Source: Lewinellaceae bacterium
GTDB lineage: Bacteria > Bacteroidota > Bacteroidia > Chitinophagales > Saprospiraceae
Length of the DNA: 37,533 nt
Assembly (NCBI GenBank): GCA_020636445.1
Contig: JACJXV010000036.1
Location: 1-37,533, forward strand
Direction: 5' to 3'
Shown here: piece after piece, positions 8,194-17,259 of the stretch
How the letters are laid out: each line of letters starts with the position of its first letter
How positions within the stretch are numbered: position 1 is the first letter of the stretch
Translations under genes and position numbers: made by a program
The notes under the pieces: model-generated
The model's database searches: none
What the model was told of the DNA's origin: nothing
Seen by the model: only the letters and a program-made list of their open reading frames with translations

Positions 8194-10167
8194 TTAGTAA
8201 TCAAACCGTACTTCTGATTTACAGGTATTCCCTGCTACCTTCCCAGCCCAATTACCCTTGGCATCATTAGGGTCTGTGCTGAGACACCAGCCACTGCCAT
8301 CATCCCGGCCATGATGCTTTTTGAGGGTTTCACCTCGGTAGAGATAGATCTCATCAATGTAGAATGCATCACTACCATTGGTGGTAACCACGATATGGGT
8401 AATCTCCCTGGATGTTTTAAAAGTATATACGGCATTACCTTCCCAGATTTTGCAGCCCGAGGAAACGCCATCGCGATAAACGGAACCCATCCGTTCAGAT
8501 CCTGCCCAAAACTGTACGGTGATTCGATTTCCTGTTTCGGTATCACTCAGGTCGCTATGACAGGCATCTATCTCAACTTTCCATTCCGAATCTGTAGCAG
8601 TATCAAAAAGGTCGCCTACTCCCAAGTTCCACTGCCCCCAGCTTGATTTATTGCGGTCGGCAAAGGAAACGCCAGTTGGGTTAGCTGGTAACCCATTCAA
8701 TTGTTTGCAAAGCTCTACCAGGCTGGTTTGATTATAAAAATCGATGGAGATAATATTGTGTTTCAGATTCTTCCATTCGTTTGCTAGGTAACTCAAGACG
8801 ACCGGATTAGTTTGCTTTGCCAGGTTTTCCAGGCCAAAAGGGTAGTTACCTGTAAAGTCATAAGACCTTTTATACAAATCATTACAGGGCGTAATTTGTC
8901 CAACCAGGTTAAAAAAAGAACTGGTAGTTTGATTTGCACGAATACGACTGTCGAGGTGGGAAATTTTATCCGTACGTATTTCCTTAATGTCATCAGAATA
9001 AGAAGATACGATTTGTCCAGTTTGCCAGAAGTATTGTTGTTGGAAAGTCCCTTGCCGGGATTTTGCCCATAAAACAATAATAGGTCTTCCAGTGGCTACT
9101 AGTTGGGCCAATGTACTGGTTGGGGATAAAGAATTAGGAGCTAACCGTGGCCCAATCGTGCGTTCAATCATTCCGGCTAGTTCGTCCAATTTCGATTGCC
9201 GAATACCGCCATAGCCAGCATCGTTTTCCTTTCCGTTTCGTATTTTTTCATCCCAGTCATAAAAGTGATTGAAATCAAGTAAAATGGGCTCCCGAGGATA
9301 TTCATTCGCGAATTTGACGACGTCATTAATCAATTCTGTGAGAGATATACCGTAAAGGCCGTGGCACGTTTTTAAGTTGCCACTCTTGTCAACACAAACA
9401 CGGACATCGATATAACGAATCCCATCCTGGAGCTGCTGGTAAATGGTGCGCTCCTGGGCTTTGGCCCATTTGTCATATCCGTCACCGAGAAAGGAAAGTC
9501 CTCTTTTTAGATCATCCGTATCGGGAGCAAAGGGATCATTCACGCCCCGGTTCCAGGTTCCATTGAGGTTAAAAGTGCCGGAATCATGAGTGCCGGGTAA
9601 TACCAGCCGGTTCAGTGGCTTGTTTTTCAGTTGTTCATAATTACGCGTAATCCAGGAGATTGGGCTGATGTTATTAACTGGAGGTGTATATCCTTCCAAT
9701 TCCCATTGGGCACTCATCCAATTAGGCTGAATAGTGCCTACTTCCAGGGAAGGGTTTTGTATATGAAGATACTGAGTTGGTTTCCAACGGTTTTTTATTC
9801 TGAAAAAAGAAGTACCCGGAACGGGTTCCAGTTCCCACTGGGCGCTCGGCCAGCCTGGTTGGATAGCACCGGCTTCAATTTTTCCATTCTGGTTGTGGAG
9901 ATAATAGTTGGTTCTCCCATCTTTAATCCAACGGTTTCTGAACCGAACATAATTAGTACCACTTACTGGCTCAACAACCCATTGTGTACTCCACCAGTTG
10001 GGCTGGGTAGCTCCGGCGTCAACCGTTGGGTTTTGAATGTGGATCTTGTATGTTGTGCGGCCATCCTTTTGCCAGCAGTTTTTGATTTGAATATAATTTT
10101 GGGAGAAGGAAGGTATGCCAATAAGGCAAAACAGGTAAACGAATACCCAGTGCATTAGCATTTTCAT
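8194..10167 (-). CDS. Secreted PI-PLC-like phosphodiesterase with three N-terminal repeats
   Basis: The 657-residue protein has a signal peptide (residues 1-22). Residues 25-72, 73-120 and 121-160 are three copies of a roughly 48-residue module with a shared pattern: Y/F-x-K/R-N-x-W, a YxxHxQN core, and QPxWxSxQWxxE. The module resembles lectin-like RICIN repeats. Residues about 170-510 form a PI-PLC X-like barrel: LPGTHDSGTF (His194, Asp195), GIRYIDVRV (Arg251, Asp254, Arg256) and TCHGLYG (His269) are the catalytic signatures. A C-terminal beta-rich domain (about 515-657) contains SEWKVEIDACHSDLSD and FYIDEIYLYRG. The expected activity is phospholipid or GPI-type phosphodiester cleavage outside the cell; the repeats probably bind carbohydrate or lipid. 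No two-Lys eukaryotic-type PLC features are seen. It appears monocistronic. Confidence 0.85.
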   Translation of the reverse strand: MKMLMHWVFVYLFCLIGIPSFSQNYIQIKNCWQKDGRTTYKIHIQNPTVDAGATQPNWWSTQWVVEPVSGTNYVRFRNRWIKDGRTNYYLHNQNGKIEAGAIQPGWPSAQWELEPVPGTSFFRIKNRWKPTQYLHIQNPSLEVGTIQPNWMSAQWELEGYTPPVNNISPISWITRNYEQLKNKPLNRLVLPGTHDSGTFNLNGTWNRGVNDPFAPDTDDLKRGLSFLGDGYDKWAKAQERTIYQQLQDGIRYIDVRVCVDKSGNLKTCHGLYGISLTELINDVVKFANEYPREPILLDFNHFYDWDEKIRNGKENDAGYGGIRQSKLDELAGMIERTIGPRLAPNSLSPTSTLAQLVATGRPIIVLWAKSRQGTFQQQYFWQTGQIVSSYSDDIKEIRTDKISHLDSRIRANQTTSSFFNLVGQITPCNDLYKRSYDFTGNYPFGLENLAKQTNPVVLSYLANEWKNLKHNIISIDFYNQTSLVELCKQLNGLPANPTGVSFADRNKSSWGQWNLGVGDLFDTATDSEWKVEIDACHSDLSDTETGNRITVQFWAGSERMGSVYRDGVSSGCKIWEGNAVYTFKTSREITHIVVTTNGSDAFYIDEIYLYRGETLKKHHGRDDGSGWCLSTDPNDAKGNWAGKVAGNTCKSEVRFDY

Positions 10168-10486
10168 AAAATGTGTGGTTTTAGGTATTGAAAATTCTAG
10201 TACTAACTTATTTTTTAAAATACCATTTTTTGACCTTTAGTACAAGACGATGCCTTAGTTTGGCTGAAAACCAAAATATTTTTCTAACAATAAAGCATTG
10301 CTAACCAATGTTTTTGGTGGAATTACGTGTTGGGGATTTTTTGTACATGCCTAATGCTTTTGCATGCTATCTGCTTCATTCATTTCATTAGGATATTGAA
10401 GAAATGCATGTGGCAAGTAGCTAAGCTAATGCAGCAAGTTTGACTATTTCCAAGTTTGCCAGGAGCCAGTGGATTAGGTCGTACAG
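10168..10486. other. 319-bp AT-rich intergenic region
   Basis: This stretch between the phosphodiesterase and phospholipase genes is AT-rich, with A/T runs. It contains no ORF, RNA gene, convincing hairpin or perfect TAnnTTTG element that I can see. It presumably contains the phospholipase promoter. Confidence 0.5.
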
Positions 10487-11758
10487 CTACTGAATAACTG
10501 CATTTACGATCCAGTAATTGGAAGTGTTATAGGGGCCCTGAAGCACTATTTTAGCAAAACGTGTACGTTGATAAGTCTCTAATTGCTTTTGGGATAATTT
10601 AACTTTAGCCTGCCCGTCTAATACGGGAACCTTTCCGAGGGTATAATAATCATCCTGGCCACCCTTGGCAAATGTATTGGTAAAGGCTATCCGCAGGGAA
10701 CCCTGGCCTGACTCTGCATGGGGTGTCCAGCGGGCATGGAGCATATCGCCCTGAATCTCTGCTGCAAAATTTGACATGGAAATGGGGCCTATAAAGGGCG
10801 TACCATCCATTTCCTGGCGAATTTCCGTTGGGGGTACTATTCCTAAGTGCTTCAGCAGGGTTGGGGCGATGTCTACCACGTATGGCTCTTCACTGGTGTA
10901 ATGGCTATTTAGATTCGCTGCATTCGTAACCATCCAGGTGGTTCTTTCCCGCGTGGATTGCCCACCATGCCCCCGGCCGGTGAGAGCGTCCCGGCCATGA
11001 TCGGTGGTAATAACAATCAGCCAGTCTTCTCTCAAAGATTCCCGGTATTTGATGGCTTGCCATATTTTACCCACCTGAGCATCTGCCTGACGTACGGCGG
11101 CATAAAAGGCTTCTCCGTCACCGGAGGCATGGCCTACATCGTCGGTGTATTCGAGATAAACCCAGGATAAGTCTGGCCCTTTTTCGTGGATGTACCTGGC
11201 TGCCTCGGTCGAGACGTGCTCGTCGATAGCCTGGATGTAACGGGCCTCTTTATCATGGGGAAATTGTAGCGTATCCCGTTCAAATCCATCAAAAGCATAG
11301 TCTATCTGAAAGTTACCCGCCCGGGGTTGCCCCTCGCCAACCAGTATGGTTCGGTTATCCTGCCAGGTGGAAAAGATCGCTGTTTGCAGGCTGGAATCAT
11401 GCTGTTCCACCATGCGAAAGATATTCCAGTAATGGTAATTGGGTTGTTGGTTATAATTGTCCCAGACATTGTGTTTGTTGGCCCACGTGGACGTCAGCAG
11501 ATCCATATATCCGGGAGCAGAAATAGTAGGTGTTTCTGAGTAGCTCCCTTTTATCCCCCCAACGTAAGCTCGCGAATAACCGGCAATTCTGGAAATAGTG
11601 TCAAGGTAAGGAGTGGCCACTTTTTCCACGACATCAGCCGGAATACCATCGAGAATAATGAAAATGGCTTTTGGCTTTTTTGTCGAGCCCGCTTCAGGAG
11701 TCTGACAAGCACCAATCACCAGGATGGATAGCACAAGTAAATAGGAAATTGTTTTCAT
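10487..11758 (-). CDS. Lipoprotein phosphodiesterase of the alkaline phosphatase superfamily (NPP-like)
   Basis: Starting at ATG 11758 the 423-residue product opens with a lipoprotein signal (MKTISYLLVLSILVIGAC); an ATG three codons upstream is possible. The alkaline phosphatase/nucleotide pyrophosphatase core is complete: AIFIILDGIPADVV (metal Asp), ETPTISAPGYMDLLT (nucleophile Thr region), YTDDVGHASGDG (Asp and His), ITTDHGRD and GHGG (Asp and His ligands). The last 90 or so residues form a separate beta-rich domain. Relatives hydrolyse nucleotide, phospholipid or sugar phosphodiesters. The protein is expected to be attached to the outer or inner membrane facing the periplasm or surface. 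The neighbouring PI-PLC-like enzyme on the same strand suggests a local theme of phosphodiester or lipid turnover, which is inference only. Confidence 0.87.
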   Translation of the reverse strand: MKTISYLLVLSILVIGACQTPEAGSTKKPKAIFIILDGIPADVVEKVATPYLDTISRIAGYSRAYVGGIKGSYSETPTISAPGYMDLLTSTWANKHNVWDNYNQQPNYHYWNIFRMVEQHDSSLQTAIFSTWQDNRTILVGEGQPRAGNFQIDYAFDGFERDTLQFPHDKEARYIQAIDEHVSTEAARYIHEKGPDLSWVYLEYTDDVGHASGDGEAFYAAVRQADAQVGKIWQAIKYRESLREDWLIVITTDHGRDALTGRGHGGQSTRERTTWMVTNAANLNSHYTSEEPYVVDIAPTLLKHLGIVPPTEIRQEMDGTPFIGPISMSNFAAEIQGDMLHARWTPHAESGQGSLRIAFTNTFAKGGQDDYYTLGKVPVLDGQAKVKLSQKQLETYQRTRFAKIVLQGPYNTSNYWIVNAVIQ

Positions 11759-11813
11759 AGGCGTCATATTCCAGGTTGCTTGTCATTAAAGGAAATCTAT
11801 AGGCATGACCAGA

Positions 11814-12743
11814 CTAGCCTTTACCAGGGTTGAGCTGTACCTGATTGGCATGTTTTTCAAATAGATTATGAATCAGTAAAATGGCCACACCAAACCCCAG
11901 GGCAGATACAATCAGTAAGGTATTGATAACCCCATCAACAGCAAACGATAACCGGATTAATATGGTGGAGATGATGAAACCTGAATTGCGCATCACCTTA
12001 TGGAATTCATCGGTATGGAGAAAGGAAAACAACAATAATAATACGTCAACCATAATCAGAATGGTGAAGAACTGGTCAAAAAAGACGCTATTAATATTCT
12101 TACTTGGTGGAGAAACCACATTGCCTGCCTGGAAAAAACTCTCCAAAAACCATTTGGAAGAGCTGTAAATAGCCAGAATTAGCAATAGGGGGACCAAGCA
12201 TACGGCAATCAGTTTTTTGAGTTTGATAAATCGTTGTATGGAGGGTGGAAAACTGGCTTCCTCTTTGGGGGAATACTCCTTCCGTTTACTAAGCTTGTAA
12301 AACAGGAATATGAGCAAAAATAAAATTAGAGACGCTAGTAGATCGACGGTAAATTGAAGGTCGTAATTTATCTTAAACCAGTCAGAGGATAATTCCAGGT
12401 TTGAGAGGTCTTTGAAAATACGGCGAATGATGATCAGCGTGATAATTTCATACTGCTTGCCAATGTAAATGGAAAAGGACTTGGGCAAATAGTAGATCAA
12501 CAGGTAAACCTCGTAGATAAGGATAAATGAAAAGGGGGTGTAAATGGCTGCAATAGGGTTCTTTAACAATTTGGATTCCTGCGAAAAATGGATGAGATTA
12601 GAATCCACTAGTGCAATTACCAAAACATGGAGCAAAAAACTGCCGATTGCTATAAAAATGATAGCACGCTCGCCTTTTTCCTTTACTTCTTTGGAAAGCA
12701 ACCATTTATAAGCTGCAGTATAGAGGCGCTCTGATCTTAACAT
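11814..12743 (-). CDS. Polytopic membrane protein of unknown function
   Basis: The 309-residue protein contains about seven hydrophobic segments (near residues 28-46, 66-86, 133-150, 178-196, 225-243, 254-270 and 273-292). A charged cytoplasmic loop KLSKRKEYSPKEE follows the third. The segment SFLHTDEFHKVMRNSGFIISTILIRLSF looks like a conserved signature, but I cannot name the family. It has no transporter, kinase or protease motif. It ends 55 bp before the phosphodiesterase start and lies 67 bp downstream of the next minus-strand gene, so it may belong to a transcript with either. Confidence 0.75.
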   Translation of the reverse strand: MLRSERLYTAAYKWLLSKEVKEKGERAIIFIAIGSFLLHVLVIALVDSNLIHFSQESKLLKNPIAAIYTPFSFILIYEVYLLIYYLPKSFSIYIGKQYEIITLIIIRRIFKDLSNLELSSDWFKINYDLQFTVDLLASLILFLLIFLFYKLSKRKEYSPKEEASFPPSIQRFIKLKKLIAVCLVPLLLILAIYSSSKWFLESFFQAGNVVSPPSKNINSVFFDQFFTILIMVDVLLLLFSFLHTDEFHKVMRNSGFIISTILIRLSFAVDGVINTLLIVSALGFGVAILLIHNLFEKHANQVQLNPGKG

Positions 12744-12810
12744 GGGTTTAGTTTTGAAAGTTAAACCTGACAGTAAGAAATATTTGTTAGTCGCTTTTTT
12801 TTTTGACTCG

Positions 12811-13173
12811 CTATCCCGGCTTATGCTGTCGGATTGCCCAAAGCGTCCAAAGTGCTCCCACTAAATCAACCGATCCTATCAGGGCGATAACCGGATTTAC
12901 CTGAAAAATGAGGACAAAGCTCAACAAGGCTACGAAGAAAAAAATGCGACCGGCAACGGTAGATGTATAAAAAGCAACCTGTTCGTGCCGGGAAGAATAG
13001 TAATAGTAAATTCCCGTAGTAAACGCGAATAATCCAAGTACTTTAATCCAGATTTCCGAAGTAGGCTCGAGATCGAAAATCGCCAATAAGTGGTTGGGAA
13101 TTATCATCAGCGCCAGGCCCATCATAAAGAGGTACAAGCTATAAATAAAGATACTGTTGGCTGCTTTGCTCAT
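12811..13173 (-). CDS. Small four-helix membrane protein
   Basis: From ATG 13173 (MSKAANSIFIYSLYLF) the product has 120 residues and four hydrophobic helices. Longer in-frame starts exist at 13239 and 13221, but they add a charged non-hydrophobic stretch (DEPDFFVEPTKNFHP), so the internal start is preferred with moderate certainty. A conserved-looking LGLFAFTTGIYYYYSSRHEQVAFYTSTVAGRIFFF segment joins helices 2 and 3. The family is not recognised beyond similarity to small uncharacterised Bacteroidota membrane proteins. A ten-base T run lies just beyond its stop at 12795-12804. Confidence 0.7.
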   Translation of the reverse strand: MSKAANSIFIYSLYLFMMGLALMIIPNHLLAIFDLEPTSEIWIKVLGLFAFTTGIYYYYSSRHEQVAFYTSTVAGRIFFFVALLSFVLIFQVNPVIALIGSVDLVGALWTLWAIRQHKPG

Positions 13174-13300
13174 TGGATGAAAATTTTTAGTTGGCTCTAC
13201 AAAAAAATCAGGTTCATCCATGGAAAATACCCTGAACATCTCCTGAAATAGTCCACTAGGCAGTAATGAAGGTAGTTAAAAGAAGGGTCAATAGACGGTT

Positions 13301-13939
13301 TTAATCCAGAATAATCTTTGATTGCCGGTGCTCTTTGGTTCGAATTAATAAGTAGGCAACCACCAGATTAGGCACCCAGCACAACCAGGCGACAATCCGG
13401 TAGGCAGGAGTAAAATCAGCGAGGACTAAGGTTAGGATCGGTAGCCAAATGCGCAGTGTTACTGCTGCAAAACAAGCCGCATAACTATAAATCATCCAGT
13501 TCTCGTGTAATGACACCTGTCCACTGCGAATGGCCAGATATCCGGATGCGGTAGTGCCCACCCAGACTAGTCCCAACCCGATGAAACCTGCAGCACTAAT
13601 CCATCCTCCCGTAGCATGAAAGCCAATGTAAATACCACAAAGACCGCTGATCATAACTGCAAGCATATAAACCTTCCCCAAAAGCCGATGGAAAGCTGGT
13701 CTGTTTTGCCGCAACTGTTGCAAAAATTGCGGCCAGCCCGTTGCCAACGCTAACCCTCCCAGAGTTATATGACCATAAAAACCAATGTTCCAGGCGGTAT
13801 TAGCTAATAGCGCAGGTGATTTGCTCCCCAATAACCCAAAGGTGCGGTCGAACAAAAAATAGGTGATCGGATATAGACTAATGGCTGCGGCAAGAAGGAT
13901 CGTGAGCCACCAGAGCAGCGTTCGGAGGGTTATTTTCAT
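13301..13939 (-). CDS. DUF2306 membrane protein (intact paralogue)
   Basis: From ATG 13939 (MKITLRTLLWWL) the product has 212 residues and about seven membrane helices; ATG 13957 is an alternative. Family segments are present: NIGFYGHITLGGLALATGWPQF, RPAFHRLLGKVYMLAVMISG, SLHENWMIYSYAACFAAVTLRIWLPIL and the last helix CWVPNLVVAYLLIRTKE. DUF2306 proteins are widespread in Bacteroidota and have no assigned activity. The invariant histidines in GH and FHR/LHE positions hint at metal or haem binding, but that is speculative. It is the intact counterpart of the frameshifted copy at 5475-6303, although the two are too divergent to be a recent duplication. Confidence 0.82.
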   Translation of the reverse strand: MKITLRTLLWWLTILLAAAISLYPITYFLFDRTFGLLGSKSPALLANTAWNIGFYGHITLGGLALATGWPQFLQQLRQNRPAFHRLLGKVYMLAVMISGLCGIYIGFHATGGWISAAGFIGLGLVWVGTTASGYLAIRSGQVSLHENWMIYSYAACFAAVTLRIWLPILTLVLADFTPAYRIVAWLCWVPNLVVAYLLIRTKEHRQSKIILD

Positions 13940-14139
13940 GGGTTTGTTATGGACCATCGTTAATGGCAACGGATTCGTATTTAAAGATGCGGCAAATTAA
14001 AATAACCCCTATATTTTGTTGCAGGAAAATGCTTACTGATTATTTCCTCGTCATGAAAACTACGATAAGATAAATACCTGATAATTAAAGGTAATTCGGA
14101 GTGATTTTAGGGAAAACAAAATCAAAACATTAAGGAGCA

Positions 14140-14706
14140 TTATTCACTTGGCGGTAATAGCACAGCGTCAATTACGTGCACCCAGCCATTGGAAGCTTTT
14201 ACACTACCTAGAATTTTAGCTCCGTTGACATAAGTTGCACCATCCTTGGTGGTAACCTCTACTTTGTCGCCAGTAGCCTGACCGATGAGCATAACCCCTT
14301 TGATGTTATCCCCATAATAGCTGCCAGGGGCTGCATGAAAGGTAATGATGTTTGCCAGTGTCGTTTTGTTTTCCGGCTTGAGCAGATTTTCCAGTGTCCC
14401 TTTAGGCAACTTCTCAAAGGCTTCATTGGTGGGTGCGAAAACTGTTAGGGGGCCGGCATTGGTTAATACATCTTGTAATCCTGCTGCCAGGACGCCCTTG
14501 ACCAAGGTGGTGTGGTCCTTGGAGTTAATCGCAATTTGCAGGATGTTTTTTTCCGAAACATCGTCTTTTACAGCCGATTGACCAGCTAGTTGAGGCTGGT
14601 CACCATTGCTTGCCTGCGTGTTTCCTTCTCCGCCAGGGGATTGGCAACCCCATAGCATTAAACTTAAGCAAGCAGCATACAGGGTAGTCAGAGATGCACT
14701 TTTCAT
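14140..14706 (-). CDS. Fasciclin (FAS1) domain lipoprotein
   Basis: The 188-residue protein starts with a lipoprotein signal (lipobox LMLWGC, Cys21) and a Gly/Gln/Asn-rich linker. A single FAS1 domain fills residues about 50-186. Both conserved FAS1 boxes are visible: GPLTVFAPTNEAFEKLPKGTL and NGWVHVIDAVLLPP, with the internal FHAAPG motif between. FAS1 proteins are secreted or surface adhesion-type domains. The gene stands alone, with a TAnnTTTG element about 61 bp upstream. Confidence 0.93.
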   Translation of the reverse strand: MKSASLTTLYAACLSLMLWGCQSPGGEGNTQASNGDQPQLAGQSAVKDDVSEKNILQIAINSKDHTTLVKGVLAAGLQDVLTNAGPLTVFAPTNEAFEKLPKGTLENLLKPENKTTLANIITFHAAPGSYYGDNIKGVMLIGQATGDKVEVTTKDGATYVNGAKILGSVKASNGWVHVIDAVLLPPSE

Positions 14707-14766
14707 TGGGTAAACGTTTATTGGTTATGAATTAAGTTTGTCCGGATGGATTATAAGAGGGGTAAG

Positions 14767-14774
14767 CAAATATA
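14767..14774 (-). promoter_or_regulatory. Candidate -7 element of the FAS1 gene
   Basis: On the minus strand this reads TATATTTG, a perfect TAnnTTTG match, about 61 bp upstream of the FAS1 start. No TTG lies at the expected -33 distance. Confidence 0.5.
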
Positions 14775-14991
14775 CTAAAAAAGACAAAAAGGTATTAATA
14801 TCTCTTTACAAATAATTTCTGACTTCCTGGAGTAGGGTAGGGCATATTGAACAGGAAAGAGTAATCTTCTTTAAGGCATCAAAGGAGTAAGGTGAGGAAA
14901 AGGAGGGCATTGGGCCAACGAAAATTCACAGCCCCCCATTGTTAATGTTATGTGACTGGCTTTTAGGGATTTACGGGGCGAACATTTGAAA

Positions 14992-15690
14992 TTACCAGGT
15001 AAACTGGTATCCCACGCCCTTGAGGGTAATAATTTGAACGGCAGGGTCGTCGCGCAGGTAATCGCGCAAACGGGTGATGTAAACGTCGAGATTACGGGAG
15101 TTAAAAAAGCTGTCGTCACCCCAGAGTTGTTGTAAAATGACTTTGCGTTCCAGGGTCTGGTTATGGTGTTGGGCCAGGATTTTCAGTAATTCAGCTTCGC
15201 GGTGGGAAAGTTTACGTACGTGCTCCTGGCGGCGTAACTCGTATTTTACCGGAAAAAAAGTGTACTGACCGATCGGGATTTTATCCGCTTCTCCGGGTAT
15301 TGAGGGCGAGGAATTTCCCTCCTGGGTAAGCTTTAAGAGGTTGTGAATACGGACGATAAGCTCTTCCATACTGAAGGGCTTGCGGATATAATCATTACCA
15401 CCCGCCTGGAATCCGCGGAGTAAATCTTCTGTTTGGGTTTTGGCAGTCAGGAAAAGAATTGGAATCTGGGTGTTTTTCTCCCGAATCAGGGTTCCCAGCT
15501 CGTAACCGTCGCGATTGGGAAGCATAACGTCCAAAACTACCAGATCGGGGCTGAAAGATTCAAAGGCTTGCATAACCTCATTACCATCGCTGACCATCGT
15601 TACCTGGAAATCGCGGCTTTCCAGGCTTTCTTTGACGATTTTTCCCAGGAAAACTTCGTCTTCAACGTACAGAATTTTGGGTTTAGTCAT
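14992..15690 (-). CDS. OmpR/PhoB-family response regulator
   Basis: From ATG 15690 the product has 232 residues. The receiver domain (about 1-118) has the acidic pair in YVEDE, the phosphoacceptor Asp54 in LVVLDVMLP, the Thr switch in LFLTAKT and Lys104 in YIRKPF. The DNA-binding winged helix (about 134-232) carries KLSHREAELLKILAQHHNQTLERKVILQQLWGDD and RNLDVYITRLRDYLRDDPAVQIITLKGVGYQF, the classic Trans_reg_C pattern. Its ATG overlaps the kinase stop by 8 bases, so the pair is translationally coupled. The frame is open upstream, but that is inside the kinase gene. I infer that it binds the TTAACCT three-box operators at 17202-17239 and 24042-24079. Confidence 0.95.
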   Translation of the reverse strand: MTKPKILYVEDEVFLGKIVKESLESRDFQVTMVSDGNEVMQAFESFSPDLVVLDVMLPNRDGYELGTLIREKNTQIPILFLTAKTQTEDLLRGFQAGGNDYIRKPFSMEELIVRIHNLLKLTQEGNSSPSIPGEADKIPIGQYTFFPVKYELRRQEHVRKLSHREAELLKILAQHHNQTLERKVILQQLWGDDSFFNSRNLDVYITRLRDYLRDDPAVQIITLKGVGYQFTW

Positions 15691-17158
15691 GCTTACGGGG
15701 TAAGGTGATTGTAAAGGTACTTCCCTGACCAGAACTGCTTTGTACATCGATTTGCCCGTGGTGTTGGGCAATCACGCCGGCAACATAACTTAAGCCCAGC
15801 CCATGGCCTTTGGTGTTGTGACGATCGCCGGTGGGTACCCGGAAGAACTTTTCGAAAATGCGGGCTTGGTATTCCGGGGATATACCAATGCCTTTATCAC
15901 TGACACGCAGCATTAATGATTGGTCGTTTCCGGTCAGGAGAAGCGAAATTTGTGGTTTTTCAGGACTGTATTTCAAGGCATTATCCAGGAGGTTGTATAT
16001 AACGTTGGTTAGGTGAACGGCATCGCCCGTCAGCGCAAAATCATTCCCCTGGACCTGCAGGTCAACGGATGCACCAGCTTGGTCAAACCGCAACTGCAGG
16101 GAACGCAAGACATCGTCGAGTTGTTGGCGGAGATCAAACCGTTCCAGGTGCAGATCCGGGGTTTTGCTTTCGAAGATGGACATTTTCAACACCCGGTCAA
16201 CCAATATGGAAAGTCGCTTAAGTTCATTTTGGGAAATGTCAAGATATTCCCGGGCACGTGATGGGTTTTCCAGTACATTAAAATTATTCATGGCTTCCAG
16301 TGCCACCCCTACGGTAGTGATGGGTGTCTTGAGTTCATGACTGATATTGCTGATGAAATCGTTTTTCAACCGGGTAAGTAATTGCTGTTGGCGCAGGCTT
16401 CGGTAAACCACGAAGAAGGAAAAGCCAGTCAGAAGGACTAAAAAACAGGCAAAGGCCGCGTAGGGAATTACTTTGCGCAAGAGGTAAGGCTTATAATGAG
16501 TGATCTGGGCGATAAACCGTTGTTGGGCTGGAATAAACGCCGGGGCGACCACTTCAAAATGCGGACCAGATTCGGTGCGGTTTCGGGGCCCCTTTTCTTT
16601 GCGGATTATTACCTCAAAGGGAAAGCCTCCATTGCGCAGACTGTCAGCAAAAGCATTTTGGATATTGACCAGGCTGAGTGTGTCAAAATTAAGATTAAAA
16701 TGCCTGTCACGACCTTGGGTGGGAACACTATCCTTGGCCGTTTTCTGGATGGAAACCATCACCGAACTAATGACTCTTCCAACGGAGGGTTGGGGTTCCT
16801 CGGATCGTAAGAAGATCTGAATAGAGGTATCGCTAGGTGTCTTTTCCGGGCGCTCAATAAATACCGCTTCCTGAGGGGAGCGACGGCGAATATCTAATCT
16901 TAATCGTTTTGGCGGGCTTGTTTGCGGCGAGGCTTTGGCAGAATCAGCCTGCCATTCCATTGGTTGCAGAGCTTTCATAATCACTTCATCCTGCATGTCG
17001 CGTGCGGTATTGAAGAACAAAGCACTCAGCTCTTTATGGAGGTTCTCCCGCTGTTCGGCATAGACGCGTTGCAACCAATACCCCTGGAAAAGGAAGAGGA
17101 GCAAGAAACTACTGCTCATCAGCAAGGGCAATCCGTATGTATTCCAGTAATGCTTCAT
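15683..17158 (-). CDS. Membrane sensor histidine kinase
   Basis: From ATG 17158 the protein has 491 residues. There is a membrane helix at about 9-28, a roughly 200-residue periplasmic sensor region with no recognised domain, a second helix at about 231-252, and then the transmitter. The phospho-accepting His274 lies in NDFISNISHELKTPITTV (HisKA). The ATPase boxes follow: NVIYNLLDNALKYSPE (N box), VSDKGIGISPEYQARIFEKFFR (G1/F) and GHGLGLSYVAGVIAQHHG (G2). It should autophosphorylate and pass phosphate to the overlapping response regulator. The -7 element at 17172-17165 ends only 6 bases before the ATG, implying a leaderless transcript. The stimulus is unknown; periplasmic envelope state is a reasonable guess from the inferred targets. 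Confidence 0.95.
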   Translation of the reverse strand: MKHYWNTYGLPLLMSSSFLLLFLFQGYWLQRVYAEQRENLHKELSALFFNTARDMQDEVIMKALQPMEWQADSAKASPQTSPPKRLRLDIRRRSPQEAVFIERPEKTPSDTSIQIFLRSEEPQPSVGRVISSVMVSIQKTAKDSVPTQGRDRHFNLNFDTLSLVNIQNAFADSLRNGGFPFEVIIRKEKGPRNRTESGPHFEVVAPAFIPAQQRFIAQITHYKPYLLRKVIPYAAFACFLVLLTGFSFFVVYRSLRQQQLLTRLKNDFISNISHELKTPITTVGVALEAMNNFNVLENPSRAREYLDISQNELKRLSILVDRVLKMSIFESKTPDLHLERFDLRQQLDDVLRSLQLRFDQAGASVDLQVQGNDFALTGDAVHLTNVIYNLLDNALKYSPEKPQISLLLTGNDQSLMLRVSDKGIGISPEYQARIFEKFFRVPTGDRHNTKGHGLGLSYVAGVIAQHHGQIDVQSSSGQGSTFTITLPRKHD

Positions 17159-17164
17159 TGCGTA

Positions 17165-17195
17165 CAAAGGTAGGGTGCTTCACGTTGCCTGCCAA
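17165..17195 (-). promoter_or_regulatory. Promoter of the kinase/regulator operon (TTG-N20-TACCTTTG)
   Basis: On the minus strand TTG (17195-17193), a 20-bp spacer and TACCTTTG (17172-17165) match the Bacteroidota -33/-7 promoter. The element ends 6 bases before ATG 17158, so the transcript is probably leaderless or nearly so. Unlike the two inferred target promoters it has a proper -33 TTG. Confidence 0.6.
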
Positions 17196-17201
17196 TGGCT
17201 G

Positions 17202-17239
17202 TTAACCTTAATTAACCTTAAATCAAGGGTGTTTAACCT
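17202..17239 (+). promoter_or_regulatory. Three-box operator upstream of the GLPGLI gene
   Basis: TTAACCT occurs at 17202-17208, 17212-17218 and 17233-17239, i.e. direct repeats spaced 10 and 21 bp (one and two helical turns). The 14-bp spacer before box 3 contains TCAAGGG. The same arrangement, 32 of 38 bases identical, precedes the beta-barrel gene at 24042-24079. Tandem direct repeats are the normal target form for OmpR/PhoB-type regulators, and the only such regulator in the window is encoded in the divergent operon. Box 3 sits where the -33 element should be, which suits activation. Confidence 0.7.
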
Positions 17240-17259
17240 GAGCGGTGACTAAGAAGGAT

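Noticed and set aside
8906..9572. Single AGGTTAA heptamers at 8906 and 9566 (others inside the beta-barrel gene near 22659 and in rimO)
   Set aside because: They lie inside genes, occur singly and lack the 10/21-bp spacing, so they are not counted as operator sites.
12795..12804. Ten-base T run between two minus-strand genes
   Set aside because: On the coding strand it is an A run, so it is not a terminator U tract; simple homopolymer.
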